This document shows positions 50,618 through 59,466 of a DNA stretch of 64,000 nt, piece by piece. The position numbers and the translations under genes are program-made. The stretch comes from Photorhabdus bodei (GTDB lineage Bacteria > Pseudomonadota > Gammaproteobacteria > Enterobacterales > Enterobacteriaceae), in the NCBI RefSeq assembly GCF_003287735.1, contig NZ_NSCM01000013.1, forward strand, positions 19,687 to 83,686. The letters are read 5' to 3'. Under the pieces are notes generated by a model. It was given only the letters and a program-made list of their open reading frames with translations. It had not been told where the DNA came from and ran no database searches. The stretch's first letter is position 1. Every line of letters begins with the position of its first letter.

Positions 50618-50737
50618 AATTTTGCAGACAATGGTTGTTTAACTAATTGCCATTTGAGGAGATTTGGCAATAGCTTTTTGCAATGGATAAGCCACTGATC
50701 TATACGGCCAGAAAAATGGGATAGCACAAAACGAACG
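50618..50737. repeat. Dispersed repeat R1, copy 2
   Basis: This matches 17258-17384 with a few substitutions and one-base indels, one of which breaks the minus-strand frame seen in copy 1. Confidence 0.6.
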
Positions 50738-50818
50738 TTCAGTGCCTTATATACTAGAACAATATCCTGCCCGTTAAAAAACTTAACTGAGCAGCATTAC
50801 CTATGTTGAGGCGGCTTT

Positions 50819-51124
50819 TTACGATGCAATAGTAAGTTTGATTTCCTTTACTCCGCAAACGCTAGCATATTTTAAAATTCTCTCAATGCTTGCCCTATCT
50901 GCGTTTTTTTCAAGCCTTGAAATTGTTGGAGGCTTAACTCCCATTCTTTCCGCTACCTGTGCACTTGTTAACCCCGCCTGTTCTCTCCATGATCTCATTT
51001 CCTCTTGCAATTGAATATGTAGGTCTAAAGCCTGTTTTGTTTCTTCAAATGCCTTGATAAATGCAGGGTTTCCCTCTCTTTTCTTGGCTTCCAATTTTTC
51101 GCGGAAAGTCATTATCTTACTCAT
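50819..51124 (-). CDS. HigA-type antitoxin (XRE)
   Basis: This 101-residue helix-turn-helix antitoxin has an N-terminal helical arm (MSKIMTFREKLEAKKREGNP) and then LQEEMRSWREQAGLTSAQVAERMGVKPPTISRLEKNA. It overlaps the toxin gene by 4 bp and lies downstream of it, the order typical of HigBA. Confidence 0.85.
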   Translation of the reverse strand: MSKIMTFREKLEAKKREGNPAFIKAFEETKQALDLHIQLQEEMRSWREQAGLTSAQVAERMGVKPPTISRLEKNADRASIERILKYASVCGVKEIKLTIAS

Positions 51125-51471
51125 TTTAGATCCCCTCTTTCATGCATTTTAATCATGTCTTTTTTTCTATTTATAGCCGTTTGTTTGTCTCTTACATCTG
51201 TTTTTTGTGACTTTTTAATAAAGAAACTAAGCATGTAAATAGTGTTTTGTTCTTCCCCGTAGCACCATGTAGCTCGTGCTATGTTGTCTACGTCACTTGT
51301 CCTTAATTCGAAAATTTTGTTTCTTTTTTCAAGTAGCTTGCAGTGTGGTTCTCGTAAATCATGCTGTTTATCAGATAATGTATCTATTAACGCATAAAAC
51401 TTACCTTGTAGTTCTTCTGATAATCCATCTACTTCAGAGTTTGCGGATGGATGGAAAAAAATTTCTATCAT
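51121..51471 (-). CDS. HigB-type toxin (Gp49/DUF891-like)
   Basis: This 116-residue toxin of the RelE superfamily, Gp49-like branch: IEIFFHPSANSEVDGLSEELQGKFYALIDTL, HCKLLEKRNKIFELRTSDVDNIARATWCYG and the closing MLSFFIKKSQKT with helical tail. The LREPHxKxLxxxxxLFELR-type pattern identifies this branch. It is the first gene of the pair; its promoter lies in the gap beyond 51471. Confidence 0.85.
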   Translation of the reverse strand: MIEIFFHPSANSEVDGLSEELQGKFYALIDTLSDKQHDLREPHCKLLEKRNKIFELRTSDVDNIARATWCYGEEQNTIYMLSFFIKKSQKTDVRDKQTAINRKKDMIKMHERGDLK

Positions 51472-51679
51472 GGTTAATCTCCCATTCCACAGTAAATATT
51501 AGCCTGTAGGGTAATATAGAGCAAAAGGTAATTTTGTATTTAATGTAACTTAAAGGTAGCCGTAAGATCGGGGGATTAATGTACTTGTAGTAGTGATAGT
51601 TAATTTTTATTAAGATTTTTTATGATGCTCTGAATTGATAAGCCCCAATTGAACTGCACCCAAAAAGTTGAATATTTCT

Positions 51680-51737
51680 TTAAATAAATCCTTTTATTAC
51701 ATAGTATTGCGTTGTAAAAATGAACGCCATCTTCGTT
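51680..51737 (+). repeat. Degenerate att-like end (att4)
   Basis: AAATCCTTTTATTACA is identical to 18535-18550, left of att2. It is followed, after about 20 diverged bases, by AACGCCATCTTCGTTTT against AACACCATCCCTGTCTTT. A weak GC-rich inverted repeat and seven T follow. The 384-bp gap 51472-51855 shows nothing else. Confidence 0.45.
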
Positions 51738-51855
51738 TTCCCTCTTCCCACCGGCAGGTTTTTTTATTGTTGTTATTCTAACCAATCCTGTTTATCTTAT
51801 TTCATTTAACTTAAGTAGATTTGATTGTTCATTTGTGCTCAAAAAGGGAAAAGGT

Positions 51856-52530
51856 ATGTCTGGTAACGAGGTAAAAGATCGGCGTCCGATCAAGACACGC
51901 AATGCAGTGTGGGCCAGTAAGATGGCTAAATGGTTGCAATGTAAAGGGGCGACACCAAATGGCATATCTGTTGCCAGCGTTGTTTTTGCTGTATTAGCTG
52001 GCGTGTGTTTTGCCGTGTGTTTTTTAGTCGAGTCTTTTTGGTTGACTTCAGTTTTATTGATTATTGGTGCCTTGCTTATTCAGGGCCGACTAATGTGTAA
52101 TTTATTGGATGGCATGGTTGCTGTTGAAGGGGGATTGAAGACGGCTGCCGGTACTGTTTTTAATGATCTTCCTGATCGTATTGCTGATTCTTTTATTCTG
52201 ATTGGGGTGGGGTATGGTTTAACACTTTTTCCATTTGCGGTTTCTCTTGGCTGTATTACTGCATTATTAGCTGTTTTGACCGCTTATATTCGCTTATTAG
52301 GTGGGACTTGCGGTTTACCTCAGCGTTTCCTCGGTCCGATGGCGAAACAGCATCGGATGGCATTAATTACCGTTAGTTCAATTGTCGCCGCTTTTTTACC
52401 TCAGTTATGGAGCCAGTATCTTTTATTGGCGGTATTAGTCGTTATCACGTTGGGTTGTCTCTGGACATGTGTTCGGCGAACCAGAGTCATATTGAATGAA
52501 TTACAAGAGAAGGATGCTTGTAATGAATAA
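51856..52530 (+). CDS. CDP-alcohol phosphatidyltransferase family protein
   Basis: This 224-residue integral membrane enzyme joins CDP-diacylglycerol to an alcohol. The signature D-G-x2-A...G...G...D-x3-D is present in LLDGMVAVEGGLKTAAG...FNDLPDRIAD, although the usual Arg after A is replaced by Val. About six membrane spans follow. ATG at 51856 is preferred over GTG at 51835. It is the first gene of a three-gene phospholipid operon with an acyltransferase and a CDP-diglyceride synthase, similar to E. coli ynbA-ynbB in logic. The alcohol substrate is unknown. Confidence 0.85.
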   Translation: MSGNEVKDRRPIKTRNAVWASKMAKWLQCKGATPNGISVASVVFAVLAGVCFAVCFLVESFWLTSVLLIIGALLIQGRLMCNLLDGMVAVEGGLKTAAGTVFNDLPDRIADSFILIGVGYGLTLFPFAVSLGCITALLAVLTAYIRLLGGTCGLPQRFLGPMAKQHRMALITVSSIVAAFLPQLWSQYLLLAVLVVITLGCLWTCVRRTRVILNELQEKDACNE

Positions 52531-53164
52531 ACCACAAGAAGTGACACTGGTAAGTAAAGGTATGGGTTCGTTTCTGTCTGGGCTTTGCCGTTTGTTAACA
52601 GGAGTGAGAATTCGTTGGATTGGGTGTAAGCCATCGGTAGCTTCCCGAATTTATTATGCTAATCATAGCAGTCATCTGGATGGATTAGTTATCTGGGCTG
52701 GATTTCCTCGGGTGTTACGTTCACGGGTGCATCCAGTTGCTGCGCGTGATTATTGGAGTAAAACTTATCTGCGCAGATATTTTATTAATAAAGTTTTTCG
52801 GGCTGTGCTTATTGATCGTAAAGGAGAGGATTGTTTAAAGGGAAATACCCTGACACCCATGGAGGATGTATTAAAACGAGGGGAATCTTTAATTTTGTTC
52901 CCGGAGGGAACGCGAGGGAGTGGGGAACAAATCAATAAGTTTAAAGGGGGGCTATATTATTTAGCGAAGAAATATCCTGATATTGAGCTTATTCCAGTTT
53001 ATCTGGAAAATTTAAACAGGGTTTTGCCAAAAGGCTCGGCACTTGTTGTTCCTGTTATTTGCTCGGCAACCTTTGGGCAACCTTTGGAAAAGTTAGGTGC
53101 AAAAGAGGAAAAAGCTGACTTTTTGCAGAGAGCTCGTCAGGCATTGGAGGCGTTAATATTATGA
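52523..53164 (+). CDS. 1-acyl-glycerol-3-phosphate acyltransferase (PlsC-like)
   Basis: This 213-residue PlsC-family acyltransferase has the catalytic HX4D motif NHSSHLDG (about residues 43-50) and the glycerol-phosphate-binding FPEGTRGSG. The start at 52523 overlaps the end of the first gene by 8 bp and has AAGGA upstream. It would make phosphatidic acid for the CdsA-like enzyme encoded next. It is a second copy beside the housekeeping PlsC that the cell must have elsewhere. Confidence 0.88.
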   Translation: MNKPQEVTLVSKGMGSFLSGLCRLLTGVRIRWIGCKPSVASRIYYANHSSHLDGLVIWAGFPRVLRSRVHPVAARDYWSKTYLRRYFINKVFRAVLIDRKGEDCLKGNTLTPMEDVLKRGESLILFPEGTRGSGEQINKFKGGLYYLAKKYPDIELIPVYLENLNRVLPKGSALVVPVICSATFGQPLEKLGAKEEKADFLQRARQALEALIL

Positions 53165-54105
53165 CTATGCTTAATAATAAACTACTCCTGTTGTTGGGGG
53201 GTATGTTCGTGCCGTTAATTATTGCCAGTATTGTTGGTGCAATACTTTCCTCCAAATATTCAAGGGATAACAGTAATGTGACAATCGATAATCTGAATGC
53301 CCGTATCCGTGGCTGGTGGGGGATGTGTATTATTTGTGTGTTGTCGGTGATTATTGGGCCAATCGGTTCAGTGTTATTATTTGCGAGTATGTCATTTTTC
53401 GCTTTACGGGAATTTTTCACTTTGACACCAACACGACGAAGTGACCATGAGGCCATGTTCTGGTGTTTCTTTATTTTCATGCCATTGCAATACGTTGCCG
53501 TTGGTATTGAGTGGTATGGCGTGTTTTCTATTTTCATTCCTGTTTATGTTTTCCTGTTTTTACCTGCTCGTATTGCATTGGCTGGAGATACAACGAACTT
53601 TCTGGAACGGACAGCCAAAATACAGTGGGGTATGTTAGTTGCTGTATTTTGTATTAGCCATGCCCCCGCTTTATTGATGTTAGATATTCCAGGTTATGAA
53701 GGGGAGAATGTCGAATTATTGTTGTTTTTAATGATTGTGGTGCAGATGTCAGATGTCTTGCAATATGTGTTTGGTAAATTATTTGGCAAACATCCTATTG
53801 TGCCTAAATTGAGTCCAAATAAAACAGTTGAAGGTTTTGTTGGTGGCATTTTGGTTTCAGTGTTATTAGGAATGTCACTTTATTGGGTAACGCCATTTTC
53901 TCCGTGGGAGGCAGGTTTGATGTCATTAGCGATTACGCTGATGGGCTTTATTGGTGGCTTGTGTATGTCGGCGATAAAACGTGATAGTGGCATTAAAGAT
54001 TTCGGTGAAATGATTGAAGGTCATGGTGGCATGTTAGATAGGATCGATTCGTTATGTTTTGCCGCCCCAGTCTTTTTCCATCTGACACGTTATTTTTATA
54101 CATAA
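53161..54105 (+). CDS. Phosphatidate cytidylyltransferase (CdsA-like)
   Basis: This 314-residue multi-span membrane protein converts phosphatidic acid and CTP to CDP-diacylglycerol. The C-terminal CDS signature is intact: SAIKRDSGIKDFGEMIEGHG followed by GMLDRIDSL. It overlaps the acyltransferase by 4 bp, so the three genes form one translational unit that makes and uses CDP-diacylglycerol. Confidence 0.9.
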   Translation: MTMLNNKLLLLLGGMFVPLIIASIVGAILSSKYSRDNSNVTIDNLNARIRGWWGMCIICVLSVIIGPIGSVLLFASMSFFALREFFTLTPTRRSDHEAMFWCFFIFMPLQYVAVGIEWYGVFSIFIPVYVFLFLPARIALAGDTTNFLERTAKIQWGMLVAVFCISHAPALLMLDIPGYEGENVELLLFLMIVVQMSDVLQYVFGKLFGKHPIVPKLSPNKTVEGFVGGILVSVLLGMSLYWVTPFSPWEAGLMSLAITLMGFIGGLCMSAIKRDSGIKDFGEMIEGHGGMLDRIDSLCFAAPVFFHLTRYFYT

Positions 54106-54180
54106 AGATTAAATAAAAGATCATTTAAAGGTGCTCTTAAATGATCTAGTGTTGAATTATATAATTGCATGAGGTGGTGT

Positions 54181-54432
54181 ATGGCATATCAAATCTTAAC
54201 AAACACAGCGGCGAGTATTACCGATCTGAAACGTAACCCTATGGGAACATATTTACAGGGAGAAGGTGAGGCTACCGTAATCCTAAACCGAAATGAACCA
54301 GTGTTTTATTGTGTGCCGCCTGAATTATTCGCTTACTATCAGGAATTGGCTGAGGATGCTGCATTGAACAAAGTTGCCGATAATCGTTTAAAAGATGCTG
54401 AATTTGTTAGTGTGAGCCTTGATGACCTATAG
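54181..54432 (+). CDS. Phd/YefM (RelB/StbD)-type antitoxin
   Basis: This 83-residue antitoxin (MAYQILTNTAASITDLKRNP, EATVILNRNEPVFYCVPPELFAYYQEL) has the Phd/YefM fold, with an N-terminal dimerisation/DNA-binding domain and an acidic tail. The start at 54181 has GAGGTGG before it. Its partner toxin gene, overlapping by 11 bp, is broken. Confidence 0.85.
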   Translation: MAYQILTNTAASITDLKRNPMGTYLQGEGEATVILNRNEPVFYCVPPELFAYYQELAEDAALNKVADNRLKDAEFVSVSLDDL

Positions 54433-54575
54433 TCTGAAATTTGAAAAGCGAGCTTAAAGGAGTGGAAGAAGTTAGGTTATCCAGAGGTGAACGACAATGA
54501 GATTATCTTGCTCGTCATTGCTATTGGTAAACGGGCCGGAGATTTGGTTTATAAATTGTCGCTCAAGACAGTTGT
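54422..54575 (+). pseudogene. Broken RelE/StbE-type toxin
   Basis: The frame starts MTYSLKFEKRA and then hits TAA where StbE-type toxins continue with KEWKKLG, which is readable after the stop. A large middle part is missing, and the ending NDNEIILLVIAIGKRAGDLVYK then appears. The toxin cannot be active. The 54576-54873 region downstream is the pfkA leader with no other gene seen. Confidence 0.8.
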
Positions 54576-54873
54576 CCAGTGCGAGCGGGGATATAAGGAT
54601 AGGATTTCTCGGAGGTTGGTTGATGACCTTAAGAGCTATAGGAGCATAATTAAATAGCTTTTTAGCCAACTTGATCTCAAAAAAGGGACTTATTGTTAAT
54701 GCAGACTTGGTTTTTTACCGTATTATATGAAAAGTTGAATCAATTCAGCTTGATTGTTTCAGTACGCCGGGTGGTAGCAGGTTAAAAAGGCGGATTTCTC
54801 AGGCAAAGTGATCGCATACGGAGTCCGCCGTTAGCGGGTTTGCAATTATTACATCTACAAGTCAGAGGTCGTC

Positions 54874-55845
54874 ATGAGCAATGAGATCAAAAGAATCGGT
54901 GTCTTAACGAGTGGCGGTGATGCGCCGGGTATGAATGCAGCTATTCGTGGTGTGGTCCGTGCGGGATTAGCCGAAGGGTTGGAAGTTTTCGGTATTTATG
55001 ATGGCTATCTTGGCTTGTATGAAAACCGCATGAAGAAACTTGACCGTTTTAGTGTATCCGACATGATTAACCGTGGTGGTACTTTTCTAGGTTCAGCTCG
55101 TTTCCCCGAGTTCAGGGATGAGAAGGTTCGTACTGTCGCTATTGAGAACATGAGAAAAAACGGTCTTGATGCTCTGGTTGTTATCGGCGGTGACGGTTCC
55201 TATCTTGGCGCGAAGAAACTGACAGAAGCGGGGTTCCCTTGCATCGGTCTGCCGGGCACGATTGATAATGATGTGGCGGGTACCGACTATACCATCGGCT
55301 ATTTCACGGCGCTGGAAACGGTGGTTGAAGCGATTGACCGTCTGCGTGATACCTCGACTTCCCACAAGCGTATTTCCATTGTTGAAGTTATGGGACGTTA
55401 TTGTGGTGATCTCACTTTGTCAGCCGCTATTGCAGGTGGTTGTGAGTTTATTGTTCTACCGGAAGTCTCATTTAGTTGTGATGAGCTCGTAGCTGAAATT
55501 AAAGCGGGTATCGATAAAGGTAAACGCCACGCCATCGTTGCAATTACCGAACATGTTTGTGATGTTTATGAACTTGCGAGACATATCGAAAAAGAGACGC
55601 ATCATGAAACTCGTGCCACAGTCTTAGGCCATGTTCAGCGTGGTGGTTCCCCGGTTGCCTATGATCGTATTCTGGCTTCCCGTATGGGGGCATATTCCAT
55701 TCAATTACTGTTGGAAGGTTATGGTGGTCGTTGTGTTGGTATTCAGAACGAGAAACTTGTTCATCATGACATCATTGATGCAGTGCAAAATATGAAACGT
55801 GTGTTTAAACAGGATTGGTTGGAAACCGCGAAAAAGTTGTATTGA
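54874..55845 (+). CDS. pfkA: 6-phosphofructokinase I
   Basis: This 323-residue ATP-dependent phosphofructokinase catalyses fructose-6-P to fructose-1,6-bisP in glycolysis. Motifs: [19 protein letters not shown] (ATP), GGDGSYLGA, catalytic [16 protein letters not shown] and the MGRYCGDL block. It is a few residues longer than the E. coli enzyme at the C-terminus. CAGCCTC/GAGGCTG hairpin follows at 55878-55895. Confidence 0.97.
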   Translation: MSNEIKRIGVLTSGGDAPGMNAAIRGVVRAGLAEGLEVFGIYDGYLGLYENRMKKLDRFSVSDMINRGGTFLGSARFPEFRDEKVRTVAIENMRKNGLDALVVIGGDGSYLGAKKLTEAGFPCIGLPGTIDNDVAGTDYTIGYFTALETVVEAIDRLRDTSTSHKRISIVEVMGRYCGDLTLSAAIAGGCEFIVLPEVSFSCDELVAEIKAGIDKGKRHAIVAITEHVCDVYELARHIEKETHHETRATVLGHVQRGGSPVAYDRILASRMGAYSIQLLLEGYGGRCVGIQNEKLVHHDIIDAVQNMKRVFKQDWLETAKKLY

Positions 55846-55877
55846 TCACGTTAATCCCGGCAAATCTAAATCCGTTG

Positions 55878-55895
55878 CAGCCTCGTTGGAGGCTG
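55878..55895 (+). terminator. Terminator after pfkA
   Basis: CAGCCTC-GTTG-GAGGCTG with a T-rich tail, 32 bp after the stop. Confidence 0.65.
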
Positions 55896-55919
55896 TAATT
55901 TATCTTTAATAAAAACCGC

Positions 55920-56745
55920 CGTAAACCCTTGCCCAGTGCGGACGGGGATATCAGGCGAAAAGCCCAAGGACTTTAGGGCTGGCTACACCGACGTATCCTG
56001 ACTGAATGGATATCTGCCTGTAAAACAGACTAAAATGAATGCACTATCTCCATGAGCGCTGAATATGTTAAGAGCGACCAAAGTCCGCATCTACCCCACC
56101 CCCGAACAGGCCGAGTATCTTAACGGCCAGTTCGGGGCGGTCCGTTTTGCGTACAACAAGGCGCTGCACATCAAAAAGCAGGCTTACAAACGTCACGGCG
56201 TGAGTTTAAATCCGCGCAAAGACCTCAAACCGCTCCTGGCGGTCGCGAAGAAATCCCGCAAGTACGCGTGGCTCAAGGCATATGACGCTATCGCGTTACA
56301 GCAGGCGGTGATCAATCTGCATACCGCGTTTGATAATTTCTTCAATCCGAAGTTGCGCGCCAAATTTCCCACGTTCAAACGCAAACAGGGCAAGCAATCG
56401 AGCTATCACTGTGTTGGGGTGAAAGTGCTGGAGGGCGCGGTGAAGATCCCGAAATTGTCACCGATAAGTGGTTCGCCAGCACGAAAACCTGTCATTGCTG
56501 CGGTCACAAAATGCCAGAACTGTCGCTAAATAAGCGGATCTGGCAATGCCCGGTTTGTCATGTCGAACATGACCGCGATATCAATGCGGCGCTCAACATC
56601 CAGCGCAAGGGCATAACAGAATTACAGGCGGCGGGACTCGTCGTTTCTGCCCACGGAGGCCAGCGTAAATCCGTCATAAAGACGGTGGCGGCCTGAGAAG
56701 TGGGAAGCCTCGCCGTTTTTTACGGCGGGGAGCAGTCACATATTC
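55920..56745 (+). mobile_element. IS200/IS605-type remnant (tnpB only)
   Basis: An internally deleted tnpB is flanked by imperfect hairpins, left (GCCCAAGGACTTTAGGGC, 55961-55978) and right (CCTCGCCGTTTTTTACGGCGGGG, 56708-56730), typical of IS605-type ends. No tnpA is present. It separates pfkA from sbp. Confidence 0.65.
56065..56696 (+). pseudogene. tnpB: TnpB (OrfB) with internal deletion
   Basis: The N-terminal helix-turn-helix region (MLRATKVRIYPTPEQAEYLN, FAYNKALHIKKQAYKRHG) is in one frame to about 56460. The C-terminal zinc-finger and last RuvC part (KTCHCCGHKMPELSLNKRIW, CPVCHVEHDRDINAALNI) is in another frame from about 56460. The middle, with the first RuvC motifs, is missing. The protein cannot be a working RNA-guided nuclease. 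Confidence 0.85.
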
Positions 56746-56846
56746 CTTTCACATATAAATAAATGCTTTTAATTATTTCTGAGTGATAACGCTTTCTGTC
56801 AGCCTTGAATTTCATAACAGTTAAAACAGCTTGTGGAGAGATTCAA

Positions 56847-57842
56847 ATGAAAGTCAGATGGCGTGTGGCATTGGCGTTACTATTGATTACCAATAGCAGC
56901 GTCTGGGCAAAAGATCTTCAACTTCTTAATGTTTCCTATGATCCAACCCGTGAGTTATATCAGCAGTATAATCAGGCTTTTAGTGATTATTGGCAGCGGA
57001 AGACAGGGGATAAAGTGATAATCCGGCAATCTCATGGTGGTTCGGGTAAACAGGCAACTTCTGTTATCAACGGCCTTGAGGCGGATGTGGTGACACTGGC
57101 TTTGGCCTATGATGTGGATGCCATTGCGGAACGTGGCCGGATAGCGAAAGCATGGATTAAGCGTTTGCCAGAGAATTCTGCCCCCTATACTTCAACCATT
57201 GTTTTTTTAGTGCGGAAAGGTAATCCAAAGCAAATTAAAGACTGGTCAGATTTAGTTCGTCCAGGAGTATCTGTTGTGACACCTAATCCAAAAACATCGG
57301 GCGGTGCACGCTGGAATTATTTGGCTGCATGGGGTTATGGGTTGATTCATAACAATCAGGAACAGGACAAAGCGAAAGCGTTTGTTAAAGCTCTTTACCG
57401 GAATGTTGAAGTGCTCGATTCTGGCGCAAGAGGAGCGACCAGTACTTTTGTCGAGCGTGGAATCGGTGATGTATTAATTGCCTGGGAGAATGAGGCATTA
57501 TTAGCGATTAATGCGCTTGATAAAGATAAATTCGAAATTGTGACACCTAGTCTTTCAATTCTGGCTGAGCCGACGGTTTCTGTTGTTGATAAGGTTGTTG
57601 ATAAACGTCATAGCCGTGAGCTAGCAACAGAATATCTGCAATACCTTTACTCGCCAGTTGGGCAGGAGATAGCGGCTAAAAACTATTATCGACCACGTGA
57701 TAAAGCGGTTGCTGATAAGTACCGCTCCTCTTTTCCTGCGTTGGAATTATTTACTGTCGATAAGATATTCGGCGGTTGGGGTGAAGCTCAAAAAGTGCAT
57801 TTTGCGACTGGCGGTGTGTTTGATGAGATTATTCAGCGATAA
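56847..57842 (+). CDS. sbp: Periplasmic sulfate-binding protein
   Basis: This 331-residue substrate-binding protein of the sulfate ABC transporter has a signal peptide [21 protein letters not shown], then [43 protein letters not shown] and [20 protein letters not shown], all typical of Sbp. The start at 56847 (GGAGAG before it) is preferred over an upstream in-frame ATG because of the signal peptide. Confidence 0.95.
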   Translation: MKVRWRVALALLLITNSSVWAKDLQLLNVSYDPTRELYQQYNQAFSDYWQRKTGDKVIIRQSHGGSGKQATSVINGLEADVVTLALAYDVDAIAERGRIAKAWIKRLPENSAPYTSTIVFLVRKGNPKQIKDWSDLVRPGVSVVTPNPKTSGGARWNYLAAWGYGLIHNNQEQDKAKAFVKALYRNVEVLDSGARGATSTFVERGIGDVLIAWENEALLAINALDKDKFEIVTPSLSILAEPTVSVVDKVVDKRHSRELATEYLQYLYSPVGQEIAAKNYYRPRDKAVADKYRSSFPALELFTVDKIFGGWGEAQKVHFATGGVFDEIIQR

Positions 57843-57851
57843 AAATGAGTA

Positions 57852-57873
57852 ACCGCCGTAGGTGTACGGCGGT
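57852..57873. terminator. Bidirectional hairpin between sbp and tpiA
   Basis: ACCGCCGTA-GGTG-TACGGCGGT is a perfect 9-bp stem between the convergent genes. Confidence 0.6.
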
Positions 57874-57894
57874 CAATTATCGTTGAAATATGAA

Positions 57895-58662
57895 TTAGGC
57901 TTTTTTCGCAGTGGCTGCGGCTTTTACGATAACAGCGAAAGTATTAGCTTTTAGAGATGCACCGCCAACTAATGCACCGTCAATGTCTGGCTGAGCGAAT
58001 AGTTCAGCGGCATTATCTGCGTTCACAGAGCCACCGTATTGGATAATGACTTGTTGTGCGATTGCTGTATCTTTCTGCGCAATATGATCACGGATGAATT
58101 TATGCACAGCCTGAGCTTGTGCCGGTGTTGCTGATTTGCCTGTACCAATTGCCCAAACAGGTTCGTAAGCGATGACCGCATTTTGGAATGCTTCTACTCC
58201 CAATATGTTCAGAACAGCATCAATTTGCCTTGCACATACGCTTTCAGTTTGGCCGGCTTCATTTTCCTGTTCAGTTTCGCCGATGCACAAAACAGGGATT
58301 AGACCTTGTTGTTTAAGAATGGCAAATTTTTTCGCAATGAATTCATCACTTTCTTGGTGGTAAGTACGGCGTTCAGAGTGGCCGATAATAATGTATTCTG
58401 CGCCAATGTCTTTCAACATTGTGGCGGAAGTTTCACCGGTAAATGCACCAGACAGGTTAACGTCAACGTCCTGTGCACCTAGAGCAATGCGGCTGCCAGC
58501 CAGTGCTTGTTTAGCCTGAGAGAGATAAAGCGCTGGTGGCGCGATAGCGACGTCACAGCCGGTAACACTGCTTAATTCTTGACGCAGGCCAGTGATGAGT
58601 TCGTTAACCATATGGGTGCTGCCATTCAATTTCCAGTTACCCATAACTAATGGATGTCGCAT
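57895..58662 (-). CDS. tpiA: Triosephosphate isomerase
   Basis: This 255-residue glycolytic enzyme interconverts DHAP and GAP. It starts [15 protein letters not shown] (catalytic Lys12 region) and contains [11 protein letters not shown] (His96) and the catalytic-glutamate motif [16 protein letters not shown], plus [19 protein letters not shown] precedes the start. Confidence 0.97.
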   Translation of the reverse strand: MRHPLVMGNWKLNGSTHMVNELITGLRQELSSVTGCDVAIAPPALYLSQAKQALAGSRIALGAQDVDVNLSGAFTGETSATMLKDIGAEYIIIGHSERRTYHQESDEFIAKKFAILKQQGLIPVLCIGETEQENEAGQTESVCARQIDAVLNILGVEAFQNAVIAYEPVWAIGTGKSATPAQAQAVHKFIRDHIAQKDTAIAQQVIIQYGGSVNADNAAELFAQPDIDGALVGGASLKANTFAVIVKAAATAKKA

Positions 58663-58796
58663 GTTTTTTCCTCCAACCAGAGAATGTTTAAGTAGTGAGT
58701 TGAATGAAATTCATTCTTAAGATCGATTCGGTAGATCGGCGCTCCACAGTATAGTGATCATTGCCAACAATAGCTTTTTTTTATTGCTAAATTTGA

Positions 58797-59405
58797 TTAG
58801 TTATCGGGTTCAAATAACCATAGCTTAATCGGTTCAATAGCGAAAGTAAGCGTTTTTTCGCTACTATTTACCACAATATAGCGAATAGCGCCGATGTTGT
58901 GGCTGTAAAATGGCGATTTTTTGCTGTTTATGAGTAAGTTATCAATATTCTCTTTGCTTTGTTCCTGTGAAAGCGTTGGGTTAAAGTGGCGCATTAGGGC
59001 GGTCATGTACTGCTCTGCCAACATTTGGTTTTGCTGAGTTTCAGCGGTATTTTCTGATGGTAGTAATGTCAGTTGCAGGCTTTTGATTTTTTCGCTTCCT
59101 CGCTCAAGTACGGCGGAAGAATAGAGTTTTTCATTGATTTTGCTGGCAGCTCGTGTCAGTGGCGGATAAATGTTTTTACTTATGATTACCCGATACTCGC
59201 GTAGTGGCAATGTCGGGTTGCGGCGATTATATTTTTCGCGAAATCGCGGGATAGTTTCATCGAAAGAGGGGGCATTCGGCAGAAGATAGGTCGCTTGTAC
59301 TGTGGGTTCTGTGGTTGTGGATTTATCAGCATTGGCTACCAATGGCAAACCGACGCTGTTTGCCGCTAATATTATGGCTAGAAATTTATTAACGTCCATT
59401 TTCAT
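58797..59405 (-). CDS. yiiQ: YiiQ-like periplasmic protein (DUF1454)
   Basis: This 202-residue protein has an N-terminal signal peptide (MKMDVNKFLAIILAANSVGL, PLVANA). The position between tpiA and the DUF805 gene is that of E. coli yiiQ, and the sequence (ATYLLPNAPSFDETIPRFREKYNRRNPTLPLREYRVI) fits DUF1454. The function is unknown. An ATG two codons in (59399) is an alternative start. Confidence 0.85.
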   Translation of the reverse strand: MKMDVNKFLAIILAANSVGLPLVANADKSTTTEPTVQATYLLPNAPSFDETIPRFREKYNRRNPTLPLREYRVIISKNIYPPLTRAASKINEKLYSSAVLERGSEKIKSLQLTLLPSENTAETQQNQMLAEQYMTALMRHFNPTLSQEQSKENIDNLLINSKKSPFYSHNIGAIRYIVVNSSEKTLTFAIEPIKLWLFEPDN

Positions 59406-59466
59406 GTTGCCGCTCGCTTAGGTTAAACTGCGCAGAGAAACAGAATACACGATTGGAAAAGAATAG

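Larger units (their letters stand above)
50534..51737. mobile_element. Element C: short P2-type remnant with a HigBA-type module
   Basis: The segment runs from att3 to a degenerate att-like end at 51680-51737. It contains repeat R1 copy 2 and a toxin-antitoxin pair. The right end keeps AAATCCTTTTATTACA, identical to the sequence left of att2, and then a diverged core (AACGCCATC for AACACCATC). This is how the right end of an old P2-type element would look. An alternative is that the whole segment is ordinary chromosome. Confidence 0.5.

Noticed and set aside
50430..50642. 70-codon frame across att3
   Set aside because: It runs through two terminator hairpins, arm sites and the att core, so it is chance.
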